DNA of 64,000 bases from Hydrogenobaculum sp. Y04AAS1 (GTDB lineage Bacteria; Aquificota; Aquificia; Aquificales; Aquificaceae), in the NCBI RefSeq assembly GCF_000020785.1, contig NC_011126.1, forward strand, positions 806,001 to 870,000, written 5' to 3'. Under the pieces are notes generated by a model. That model made no database searches and had not been told where the DNA came from. It saw only the letters and a list, made by a program, of their open reading frames with translations. Of the stretch, positions 9,798-17,179 are shown one piece after another. The translations under genes and the position numbers were made by a program. Within the stretch, counting starts at the first letter, position 1; each line of letters begins with the position of its first letter.

Positions 9798-10706
9798 TTA
9801 TAAATTTTCTTGTAAAAGCACATAAAAACTCTCTCCCATGCTAAGTATTAGGTTTTTAAGTCTGGAGCATCTTTCGATGGAGTATGCATCCTCCTCCTGG
9901 CATACTTCTTCTATGGTCTTTATAAAATAAGGGATGTCCATAAGGAACTCCCTTTGCCTTTTTAAAAAAATGTTTTTAAAACCAAAATACTCTCCTATTT
10001 TTTGAAGCATAGAAAAATCCACCATGTACGTGATGTCAAATATCTCATCTGAGTATATATTTTGGACAATTTTTGAGTTTTTATAACCTCTTATCGTGTT
10101 TTTATGAGGCGATGTTTTGTACCCATAGTCTATACTAAGTATATACCCTTTTCTTAAAAGCTTTGATATTTTTTGATATATGTAAAAACTATCTATGGGC
10201 AATTCGTAATAAGCGTTATCTAAATTTAGTATATCGATAAGAATTTTGGTATCCTCATGAGGCTCTTGCCATATTTCTTTTGGTGGTTCTATGTAAAGCT
10301 CCTTTTTATCTTTTATGGGGGCTATACCTAAAGCGTCGAAAAATTCGTTCGACAGCACTATGCCCTCAAAAGGCTCTAACATGCTAAGATCATCTATCCA
10401 AATTACATTTTTACATTTGAGGTTTTGTTTTTGGATGTTGGTTAATCTTTGGCTTGTCTCATATATTATATAAGGAATGTTTAAAACATCCAATATATCT
10501 TTAGCCATAATGCCGTTTCCAGCCCCAAGCTCCAATATCTTAGGATTATCAAAAGCACTTATATAATCTTTTATAAAGTAAGCTATGCTTTTTCCAAAAG
10601 TCTCATCAAGTTCTGGTGATGTGAAAAAATCTCCTTTTCCTATTTTGGGGTTTGTAGAATAATAGTTTTGGGCTTTTTGTATAAAAAAATCGTAAAAACG
10701 TTTCAT
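9798..10706 (-). CDS. MidA/NDUFAF7-family SAM-dependent methyltransferase
   Basis: This protein of about 302 residues is a DUF185 (MidA) methyltransferase; mitochondrial NDUFAF7 methylates an Arg of complex I. Evidence is the entry motif GKGDFFTSPELDETFG, SAM motif I in ILELGAGNGIMAKDIL, the acidic LSNEFFDALGI and the YGYKTSPHKNTIRGY stretch. The frame extends to 10793, but MKRFYDFFIQKA at 10706 is the likely start because it lies 6 bases after a minus-strand TATAAT. The upstream extension would run into the divergent acetyltransferase gene. A role in respiratory-complex assembly is an inference from the homologue. Confidence 0.82.
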   Translation of the reverse strand: MKRFYDFFIQKAQNYYSTNPKIGKGDFFTSPELDETFGKSIAYFIKDYISAFDNPKILELGAGNGIMAKDILDVLNIPYIIYETSQRLTNIQKQNLKCKNVIWIDDLSMLEPFEGIVLSNEFFDALGIAPIKDKKELYIEPPKEIWQEPHEDTKILIDILNLDNAYYELPIDSFYIYQKISKLLRKGYILSIDYGYKTSPHKNTIRGYKNSKIVQNIYSDEIFDITYMVDFSMLQKIGEYFGFKNIFLKRQREFLMDIPYFIKTIEEVCQEEDAYSIERCSRLKNLILSMGESFYVLLQENL

Positions 10707-10722
10707 GCTAAAATTATACATC
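10707..10722. promoter_or_regulatory. 16-bp divergent promoter with overlapping -10 elements
   Basis: Only 16 bases separate the MidA ATG (minus, 10706) from the acetyltransferase ATG (plus, 10723). TATAAT for the minus gene occupies 10713-10718 and TAAAAT for the plus gene 10709-10714, so they overlap by two bases. They stand 6 and 8 bases from their start codons. Both transcripts would be leaderless and any -35 would lie inside the opposite coding region. Confidence 0.55.
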
Positions 10723-11157
10723 ATGATAATAATGGAAATGACAAAAGAGTATATAGATGAAGTTATAGAGATAAACAATTTATCTTTTACCACAGATGCT
10801 TGGAACGAGCAAGGATTTTACAGAGAGTTTAATTTAGATTATTCAAAAAAATGGGTGGGCTTGGAAGATGGTAAGGTAATAGCCTATGCGATATTTTGGT
10901 GTCATGGTACAGAAGCTTTTATGATGACATTTGCAATACACCCAGAGTATAGATCAAAAGGAATAGCTTTTAAATTTTTGACAGAGGTTTTCGAGCTCTT
11001 AAAAAAAGAAAATATAAACTATGTAGAGCTTGATGTCAGAAAATCAAACTTACCAGCCATAAAATTGTATAAAAAGCTTGGATTTTCTATCGAAAGGGAG
11101 CGCACTGGTTTTTACTCAGATGGGGAAAACGCTTTTGTAATGTCAAAAAAGTTATAA
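10723..11157 (+). CDS. GNAT acetyltransferase, RimI-like
   Basis: This 144-residue GNAT-fold protein is most like RimI, which N-terminally acetylates ribosomal protein S18. The acetyl-CoA motif is IHPEYRSKGIAFKFL (R/Q-x-x-G-x-A) and the C-terminal RimI-type segment is LDVRKSNLPAIKLYKKLGF followed by RTGFYSDGENAFVM. Three in-frame ATGs cluster at 10723, 10732 and 10738. The first lies 8 bases after the -10 hexamer and is preferred, without strong evidence. It is transcribed alone, divergently from the MidA-type gene. Confidence 0.82.
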   Translation: MIIMEMTKEYIDEVIEINNLSFTTDAWNEQGFYREFNLDYSKKWVGLEDGKVIAYAIFWCHGTEAFMMTFAIHPEYRSKGIAFKFLTEVFELLKKENINYVELDVRKSNLPAIKLYKKLGFSIERERTGFYSDGENAFVMSKKL

Positions 11158-11170
11158 GTTATAGTCTTAT

Positions 11171-11422
11171 TCAAAAAAGATAGTTTTTAAACTTATTAAA
11201 ATTTGCTATGGCTTGGGCTAACCCAAGCCTCTTTTCGCTAGCTATTTCTATTATGTAGTTTAAAATCCTTAAAGATTCCTCTATATCTTCTTTTGACTCT
11301 TTGGAAACATCTAAGTTAGCCAACTCTTCCAAACAAGTTCTAGCTTTATCGTACTCATCGGTTTGAACGTACAACTCACACTGAAGGAGCAGCTTTTTCA
11401 GTGGCGACTGATTTTGATCCAT
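11171..11422 (-). CDS. Small helical protein after fliS, possible FliT-like flagellar chaperone
   Basis: The 83-residue product is all helical and charged, with no recognisable motif. It overlaps the fliS end by 47 bases and has its own GGAG site 6-9 bases before the ATG at 11422. Position directly after fliD-fliS is where many bacteria encode FliT, a small helical chaperone for FliD. Assignment to FliT rests on size and context only. Confidence 0.5.
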   Translation of the reverse strand: MDQNQSPLKKLLLQCELYVQTDEYDKARTCLEELANLDVSKESKEDIEESLRILNYIIEIASEKRLGLAQAIANFNKFKNYLF

Positions 11423-11807
11423 ATTCTCTCCTTTCTAGTTCTTCCCAAGCTTGTTTAACACCAGATAACATCATAATCATATTTTGAAGAAGCTCTTTAT
11501 CGTTTTTTTGATTGGCTATCAAAAGACCTTCTAATATCACCCTGTAAAAGTTTGATAAATCTTTAGCCACTTGCCCGCCTTTTTCAAAGTTAAGCGAATC
11601 ATGAAGTATAGCGACAGCTTCAGTAGCCTTGGTGATATATTCACATTTCTTTATCAAGTTGTCTACATTATCAAGACCTGCATCTATCGCTTCTATAGCA
11701 AGCTCCATAAACTCTATAGCTTTGTCATAAGCTATAATAATAAGTTGCAAAGGGTTTGCGCTGAAAAGCATATTCTCTACATAGCTGTCCTTCAAATCTT
11801 GATACAT
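11376..11807 (-). CDS. fliS: Flagellar export chaperone FliS
   Basis: FliS binds newly made flagellin in the cytoplasm and keeps it unfolded for export. The 143-residue protein begins YQDLKDSYVENMLFSANPLQLI, close to the typical Y-x-x-x-x-V-x-T-A-x-P-x-x-L pattern, and continues LIIIAYDKAIEFMELAIEAI. A short extra tail (GSKSVATEKAAPSV) follows the usual helical bundle and overlaps the next gene. GGAGG precedes the ATG, 12 bases after the fliD stop. It is part of flaG-fliD-fliS. No flagellin gene is in the window. Confidence 0.92.
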   Translation of the reverse strand: MYQDLKDSYVENMLFSANPLQLIIIAYDKAIEFMELAIEAIDAGLDNVDNLIKKCEYITKATEAVAILHDSLNFEKGGQVAKDLSNFYRVILEGLLIANQKNDKELLQNMIMMLSGVKQAWEELERREYGSKSVATEKAAPSV

Positions 11808-11819
11808 AATTTACCTCCT

Positions 11820-13205
11820 TTATCCTAAAAGTGTTTGAAGTTTTGTTATTTCAGCACTAGAACTTGCCATTACAGCCTCTACCTGTGAAAACTGAAGTTG
11901 AAGTTGTTGCTGTTGTAAAAGCAAAGATTGCTGCATTTGATATATCTGATTCTCTGTATATGCATAATTTGAAGATATGTTGTTTTCTTCTGTCATCAAA
12001 GCCCCGTTTGGAGAAATAATATTCATTATAGCCTGGCTCAAACTGCTTACAAAAGCAGTTACAGAGTTGAGTACGGTCTGAGAGCTAGTGCTCAGTAAAT
12101 TTTGAAAGCTATTGGAATCAAACTGCAATTGCCCTGTTTGATAGTTATAGTTTACAACCCCTAAATTTTCTAATGGCTGAACTACACTAAGGAGTTGAGT
12201 TTTTAAGTTTGTTAGCATAAAATTGCCCATAAAATCGCCTGGAACTATAAAAGGATTTGCGGAGGTCAAAGAATTTTGAGAAGGATAAGTGCCAGGTTTT
12301 TCTGTAAGAACATTTATAGGTGTTAAGATGTTGTTTACCTCGTTTATAAGATTTGATACGTTGTTCGCTACTTGTGACGTGTCCTGAGATATGCTAAGAA
12401 TTACAGACCCAGTCCCAGAAAGATTTAACGTAACTCCACTTATTACGTTTTGAATCTGATTTATATTTGATGTAACACTAGCCCCACCAAAATTTATAAC
12501 AGCGTTTTGAGCGTTTTGTATATAGTTTTGGGTAAATATACCTGCGCTATCTTGAGCCACTATCACATGCTGAGTAGTGGAAGGAGATGTTGTGAAAGTA
12601 GAAGCCCCTTGTTTTTCTGCAAGCATAAGACTATATGTATTGCCATTATAAAATATTGAGGCAGTTACATCGGATCCAGCGGTATTATTTATTTCATTTA
12701 CTATATCTTGTAACGTGTTTGTACCATTGTACGTAATATTAAATTCTTGAACACCTGGGGTAGTAGCACTTAAATTGTTGTCGGTGATACCTGAAGAAGA
12801 TGTATTTGATCTAAAAAATAAGCTTATAGTACCGCTTTGACCAAGCTGTGTGTTTGCAGATGAAAAGCTTCCTAATAACGATATTTCTGGTTGTGCCAGT
12901 TGTTGAACAGTGATGTTGTATGTACCAGGAACAGTATTAGGTGTAGCTATTGCATTTAAAACATACGAGTTTGAACTTATAGCTGTCATAGAACCTGTTA
13001 TGGGATTTAATACAAACCCCATCATTGTGGAAAATACAGACATTGATTGATTGTATATGTAGTTTATCTCTTGCATTTGATTTTGCATATAAGCTGCTTG
13101 TTGGCTAAGTGATAAAAGCGGTAAACTACTAGATGACATAACAGCGGCCAAAATACTACCACTGTTAAATAGATTTGAAAATCCAGACAAAGCTATTCCA
13201 GCCAT
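11820..13205 (-). CDS. fliD: Flagellar filament cap protein FliD (HAP2)
   Basis: FliD caps the growing flagellar filament outside the cell. The 461-residue protein has an N-terminal helical segment starting MAGIALSGFSNLFNSG, a Ser/Thr/Asn-rich central part with the typical YNITVQQLAQPE motif near residue 110, and a C-terminal coiled coil rich in Gln (about 405-455) ending TKLQTLLG. This layout matches FliD. The gene follows flaG by 3 bases and precedes fliS by 12, so they share a transcript. Low-complexity composition is normal for surface caps. Confidence 0.92.
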   Translation of the reverse strand: MAGIALSGFSNLFNSGSILAAVMSSSSLPLLSLSQQAAYMQNQMQEINYIYNQSMSVFSTMMGFVLNPITGSMTAISSNSYVLNAIATPNTVPGTYNITVQQLAQPEISLLGSFSSANTQLGQSGTISLFFRSNTSSSGITDNNLSATTPGVQEFNITYNGTNTLQDIVNEINNTAGSDVTASIFYNGNTYSLMLAEKQGASTFTTSPSTTQHVIVAQDSAGIFTQNYIQNAQNAVINFGGASVTSNINQIQNVISGVTLNLSGTGSVILSISQDTSQVANNVSNLINEVNNILTPINVLTEKPGTYPSQNSLTSANPFIVPGDFMGNFMLTNLKTQLLSVVQPLENLGVVNYNYQTGQLQFDSNSFQNLLSTSSQTVLNSVTAFVSSLSQAIMNIISPNGALMTEENNISSNYAYTENQIYQMQQSLLLQQQQLQLQFSQVEAVMASSSAEITKLQTLLG

Positions 13206-13208
13206 ATT

Positions 13209-13622
13209 TTATACCTTCTTACTTACAATAATACCCACTAAATTGTTAATAGCCTCTGCTATTCTTAGCATATATTCTGGTGGAATCTCTTTTATTACTT
13301 GGTTAGTCTTGTTGTCTATTATTTTTATAACTAAGCTATCTGCTTTTTTATCCAACGTAATGTTAAGATGTGTGTTTAGATAAGATAAATTTTTAGTGAG
13401 TTGCTCTATTGCTTTTTGAATTTGCTTTTCTAAATTATCTCTACTTGTATTGCTATAATCTATGCTTTTTTCATCTTGTAGATTTTGTGTATTGGTGGTA
13501 TTTTGATCGCCTTGAGATTGAGGAGCTGTCCTAGGTTGACTCGTTTGAGTATTTTGTATAGTTTGATTATTTAACTGATTTGCCAACACACTATCTAAAC
13601 CTCCAAGTTCAAGCGGCGTCAT
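13209..13622 (-). CDS. flaG: FlaG family flagellar protein
   Basis: The 137-residue protein has a Gln/Asn/Thr-rich N-terminal half and a conserved C-terminal domain (about 85-137) with NTHLNITLDKKADSLVIKI, DNKTNQVIKEIPPEYMLRI and a final helix. This is the FlaG signature; FlaG affects filament length. ATG 13622 is preferred over the frame start at 13637 because a TGGAGGT site lies 7-8 bases before it. It is first in the flaG-fliD-fliS-small ORF operon. Confidence 0.9.
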   Translation of the reverse strand: MTPLELGGLDSVLANQLNNQTIQNTQTSQPRTAPQSQGDQNTTNTQNLQDEKSIDYSNTSRDNLEKQIQKAIEQLTKNLSYLNTHLNITLDKKADSLVIKIIDNKTNQVIKEIPPEYMLRIAEAINNLVGIIVSKKV

Positions 13623-13666
13623 AACAAAAACCTCCAAGCTTTTCTTATAAATAACATATTGCTATT

Positions 13667-14119
13667 TCACCATTTTTCAATGATATTATTATCGGCAATT
13701 CTTATAAAATTTTTAGCTTCTTCTATTTTTATCGTTTGTTCCTCATAAGGCTTTATTTTAATAAAAATTCCCTGCAGACCTTTTTCAACATGCTTTATAG
13801 TATTTATCTCATATATTAGGTTGTCATTTTTTATAACATCGTTTTTTTCCAACACGTCCCAAAGGGTTTTCAACATGTTGTCTATATCTCTTCTTCTTTT
13901 ATCTGGTAAAAATATAATAGCTTCAACAGACACTTTACAAGAAAATGGTTCTTTAAACTTTAGCTTTTTTAGTTGTAAACTTATCTCCCAAGAAGCCTTT
14001 GTCTCCCAAGACGAAATCTTCCAAGGTTTAAATACAGCTCCGCCCTTTTGCCTTATATATCTGTTTGCTTTTCCCTTTGGAGGCTCTGAAATAAATAGAT
14101 ACAGCGTATCATCTTCCAT
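13667..14119 (-). CDS. rusA: RusA-family Holliday junction endonuclease
   Basis: RusA cuts four-way DNA junctions during recombination. The 150-residue protein has FISEPPKGKANRYIRQKG at the N-terminus and the catalytic acidic cluster in DKRRRDIDNMLKTLWDVLEK followed by NDNLIYEI, matching the RusA active-site Asp residues. RusA is usually phage-borne, but no phage gene surrounds it. Aquifex is known to have a chromosomal, active RusA. It is separated from pheT by 16 bases and has TATTAT 6 bases before its ATG. Confidence 0.82.
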   Translation of the reverse strand: MEDDTLYLFISEPPKGKANRYIRQKGGAVFKPWKISSWETKASWEISLQLKKLKFKEPFSCKVSVEAIIFLPDKRRRDIDNMLKTLWDVLEKNDVIKNDNLIYEINTIKHVEKGLQGIFIKIKPYEEQTIKIEEAKNFIRIADNNIIEKW

Positions 14120-14135
14120 GATAAAATAATATACT
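14120..14135. promoter_or_regulatory. 16-bp divergent promoter between rusA and pheT
   Basis: The two start codons are 16 bases apart. TAAAAT (plus, 14122-14127) precedes the pheT ATG by 8 bases. TATTAT (minus, 14126-14131) precedes the rusA ATG by 6 bases. This is the same gap length and the same arrangement of overlapping -10 elements as at 10707-10722. Confidence 0.5.
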
Positions 14136-16403
14136 ATGTTTGCACCTTTATCAATACTAAGCGAATACGTGGAAATAGAGGACGCTCAATATGTAGCTGA
14201 TAAACTTTCTATATCTGGCACTGAGACTACGTTAAAAAGATTTGGTACTGATATAAAAAACGTAAAGGTCGGTGAAATCTTATCTATACAAAAGCCTGAA
14301 AATTTCAATCTATGTAAAGTATTTTTAGGGGATACCACTATCGATGTAATAACAAGCGCTTCCAATGTTTACGTGGGTGCTAAAGTACCAGTAGCTGTAA
14401 AAGGAGCTACTATAGACGGTAAAACCATAGATACAAAAACCTTTAAAGGTTTTGAATCTCAAGGTATGCTTTTGTCAGCCTCAGAGCTTGGCTTGGATGA
14501 TATAGAAGAAGGTATCCTGATACTAGGTAACAACGTTGAAGTAGGCAAAGATGTAGCGTCTTTACTTGATTTTGGAGAATATGTGTTAGAATGCGAGATT
14601 ACACCAAATAGAGGAGATTTACTTTCTATAGTCGGCATCTCAAGAGAGATAAGCGCCATCACAAACAAACCGTTTAATTTCAACATAGAACAAGGCTTAC
14701 CAGAAAAAATAGATATAGATATATCAATTGAGACTCAAGGATGCTATAGATATATAGGTAGCATTGTAGAAGGTTTATCTGTTAAAAGCTCAAAACTTTG
14801 GCTTAAAAAAGCTCTTTGGAAAATGGGTCTTAAAACTATTTCCAACGTTGTGGACATAACAAACTACGTTATGATGATGTTAGGACAACCTCTTCATGCT
14901 TTTGATAAAGACAAAATCGGGGATAAGATTATTATAAGGCAGGCAAAACAAAAGGAAAAGCTTACAGCTTTAGATAAAAAAGAATATGAACTTGATGAGT
15001 CTATCATGGTTATAGCAAACGACAAAGGGCCGATAGCTTTGGCTGGTGTTATAGGTGGATTAGATAGCTCTATATCTTATGACACAAAAAACATACTTTT
15101 AGAATCTGCTCTTTTTGATCCAATTTTCGTAAGAAAAGCCTCAAAGACTCTAAAGTTATCAACAGATGCCTCTTACAGGTTTGAAAGAGGTGTAGATATA
15201 GATATGGCTTTAAAAGCTTCTGTTTTTGCTTTAAAACTCATAGAGAAAGAAGCTGGTGGCAAAGTGGTAGGTTATAATGAAGTAATAAGAGAAACATTGC
15301 CTGTTAAAAAGTTCTTCTTACCCATGAACGACTATGTAAGATATACTGCCCTTAACTTTGAAAAAGAAAAAATATCAGAAATAATAAACAAACTTGGTAT
15401 TCCCAACAAGCCTATGAGATGTGGTATAGAGTTTGAAGCTCCGTCTCACCGATACTACGATATTGACTCTTCCATAGACCTTATAGAAGAAATTGTAAGA
15501 ATAACAGATTTTAACTCCTTTGAAATAGAACCATTAACACTCTTACCAAAGCCAAGCGATAAGAAAGAATATATATACGAAATAAAGAACAAATTGGTAG
15601 CCACCGGATTGAAAGAAGTAATAAATTTAAGCTTCGACAAAATAGAAGACTACGAAGCTCTTGGCTTAGAAAAACCCACTATAGAAATCAAAAACCCCAT
15701 ACTACCTTCTTTTAGGTTTTTAAGAAGATACCTAACGCCATCTATGATAAGATTGGCAGATCAAAATGTTAAAAAGCACATATACGATTTTGCTACATTT
15801 GAAATATCTAATATCTTTAAAGAAGATTCTCAACCTACAAGTATATGCATATTGTTAAGAGGACACAAGAGAATATACCCTAAAACAAAATGGAATATAA
15901 ACCATATAAAGGAGATAGTAAAAACTATAAACAAAGATATTATGTTTGGTTTTTCTAGTTTGCCATTCCTTCATCCTTATCAACAGGGAAGCTTAACATT
16001 TGACAATAAAGATATAGGATTTTTTGGCGTTTTAAAAAGCGATATACTTCAAGATACAATTATATGTGAGTTTGAAATTCCTAATAAAGCAAAATATCAT
16101 GATATAAAAGAAATATCTAAATATCCACCGATAGTTAGAGACATATCACTGATAATGAGCATTGATTTTGATGTTCAAAAGCTTATTATTCTCATAAGAG
16201 AGTTTTTTGGAAGCATGTTAGAGAATGTTTTAGTATTTGATTTTTATAAAGGAGAGCAAATAGAAGAAAATAAGAAGAGCGTAGGTCTAAGACTTAGTTT
16301 AAGGGCCCTTGATAGAAGTTTAGAAGATGAAGAAGTAAATGTTCTAATAGAAAAGCTATTAGGACACCTTAAAGAAGAGGGTATAGAGCTTAGATTTGTT
16401 TAG
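14136..16403 (+). CDS. pheT: Phenylalanyl-tRNA synthetase beta subunit
   Basis: PheT is the beta chain of the alpha2-beta2 enzyme that charges tRNA-Phe. The 755-residue protein has the N-terminal MFAPLSILSEYVEIE, an OB-fold tRNA-binding domain (about 40-150), the B3/B4 editing region with ECEITPNRGDLLSI and FERGVDIDMAL, a B5 domain, and a C-terminal FDX-ACB domain starting near KYPPIVRDISLIM. The length is slightly shorter than E. coli (795). pheS is not in the window. The 6S RNA gene follows the stop by about 10 bases. Confidence 0.96.
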   Translation: MFAPLSILSEYVEIEDAQYVADKLSISGTETTLKRFGTDIKNVKVGEILSIQKPENFNLCKVFLGDTTIDVITSASNVYVGAKVPVAVKGATIDGKTIDTKTFKGFESQGMLLSASELGLDDIEEGILILGNNVEVGKDVASLLDFGEYVLECEITPNRGDLLSIVGISREISAITNKPFNFNIEQGLPEKIDIDISIETQGCYRYIGSIVEGLSVKSSKLWLKKALWKMGLKTISNVVDITNYVMMMLGQPLHAFDKDKIGDKIIIRQAKQKEKLTALDKKEYELDESIMVIANDKGPIALAGVIGGLDSSISYDTKNILLESALFDPIFVRKASKTLKLSTDASYRFERGVDIDMALKASVFALKLIEKEAGGKVVGYNEVIRETLPVKKFFLPMNDYVRYTALNFEKEKISEIINKLGIPNKPMRCGIEFEAPSHRYYDIDSSIDLIEEIVRITDFNSFEIEPLTLLPKPSDKKEYIYEIKNKLVATGLKEVINLSFDKIEDYEALGLEKPTIEIKNPILPSFRFLRRYLTPSMIRLADQNVKKHIYDFATFEISNIFKEDSQPTSICILLRGHKRIYPKTKWNINHIKEIVKTINKDIMFGFSSLPFLHPYQQGSLTFDNKDIGFFGVLKSDILQDTIICEFEIPNKAKYHDIKEISKYPPIVRDISLIMSIDFDVQKLIILIREFFGSMLENVLVFDFYKGEQIEENKKSVGLRLSLRALDRSLEDEEVNVLIEKLLGHLKEEGIELRFV

Positions 16404-16411
16404 TTTAAATA

Positions 16412-16580
16412 AAAGCCTGCCCTACTCGTTAGTGTGAAGATATTTTTGGGGCCTACATGTGAGCTATTAGGGAGCTCGGAAGTTCAGGGGCGTCTCACAG
16501 TAGACCCTCTGACAGGGCGCCCACCTAAAAATAGGAGGCCCGCATGTATGTTTGCACGACGGTAGGGTGGGTAATAAACC
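16412..16580 (+). ncRNA. ssrS: 6S RNA
   Basis: 6S RNA mimics an open promoter and sequesters sigma-70 RNA polymerase. The 218-base gap between pheT and the cyclo-ligase gene holds an island unusually rich in G and C. Its outer ends pair: CCTGCCCTAC (16416-16425) with GTAGGGTGGG (16562-16571), 10 pairs. A second stem is formed by GGGGCCTACATGT (about 16449-16461) with ACATGCGGGCCTCC-type bases near 16535-16547. A largely unpaired middle and a terminal arm complete the rod. The position just before the 5-formyl-THF cyclo-ligase gene is the classic ssrS context. The ends are approximate. Confidence 0.83.
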
Positions 16581-16601
16581 CTTCTTGTCTTTCTTCTTTT
16601 G

Positions 16602-16618
16602 CCTCCTAATTATGGAGG
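16602..16618 (+). promoter_or_regulatory. Hairpin that pairs with the Shine-Dalgarno of the cyclo-ligase gene
   Basis: CCTCC (16602-16606) pairs with the GGAGG ribosome-binding site (16614-16618) across a 7-base loop, 4 bases before the start codon. When folded it would mask the site. The stem is short (5 pairs) but entirely G-C except one pair. Confidence 0.45.
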
Positions 16619-16621
16619 TAT

Positions 16622-17179
16622 ATGTCAAAAAAGGAATTACGAAGTATTTTTTTGAAAAGACGCGACATGCTCTCTGAGGAAGAAGTATGCAATGCTTCCT
16701 TAGAGATAGCAAAGAACCTTTTGCAAGATAGAGATTTTAAAAGGGCTAAGTCTGTGATGGTTTATCTTCCCATAAGAAAAGAGGTAAATCCGTTTATTGA
16801 TATAAGTATATATGAAGGGAAAATTATTTCTTTACCAAAAATTGTTAACGATACCCTTGTGCCTTGTATTTACAGAAGCCCTTTTGTGAAATCCATTTAC
16901 AATACTTTAGAACCAGAAGAGTGCCAGGAAACGAGTATAGATCTTTGTTTGGTACCTGGAGTTTGCTTTGATAAACATCTTTACCGTGTAGGTTTTGGTA
17001 AGGGTTTTTACGATAGGTTTTTATCGGCAAATAAAAACATATTTTCTATAGGTATATGTTATGATTTTCAAATTGTTGACTCTATAGAGAAAGACCCTTT
17101 TGATGTAAAACTTAACAAAATCATTTCTGAAAATTATGTAATAGAAGGAGGTAATTACCAATGGAAACTGTCGTTATAG
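16622..17179 (+). CDS. 5-formyltetrahydrofolate cyclo-ligase
   Basis: This enzyme converts 5-formyl-THF to 5,10-methenyl-THF using ATP. The 185-residue length is normal. N-terminal SKKELRSIFLKRRDML, VMVYLPIRKEVNP and the diagnostic GFGKGFYDRFL (nucleotide and folate loop) near residue 128 are visible. It is preceded by the 6S RNA and by a GGAGG site that can form a hairpin. The end overlaps rny by 19 bases. The 6S-cyclo-ligase pairing is ancient and widespread. Common symbols are fau and ygfA. Confidence 0.93.
   Translation: MSKKELRSIFLKRRDMLSEEEVCNASLEIAKNLLQDRDFKRAKSVMVYLPIRKEVNPFIDISIYEGKIISLPKIVNDTLVPCIYRSPFVKSIYNTLEPEECQETSIDLCLVPGVCFDKHLYRVGFGKGFYDRFLSANKNIFSIGICYDFQIVDSIEKDPFDVKLNKIISENYVIEGGNYQWKLSL

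Noticed and set aside
16467-16712. Minus-strand open frame of 81 codons
   Set aside because: It overlaps the 6S RNA and the start of the cyclo-ligase gene and has no family resemblance.
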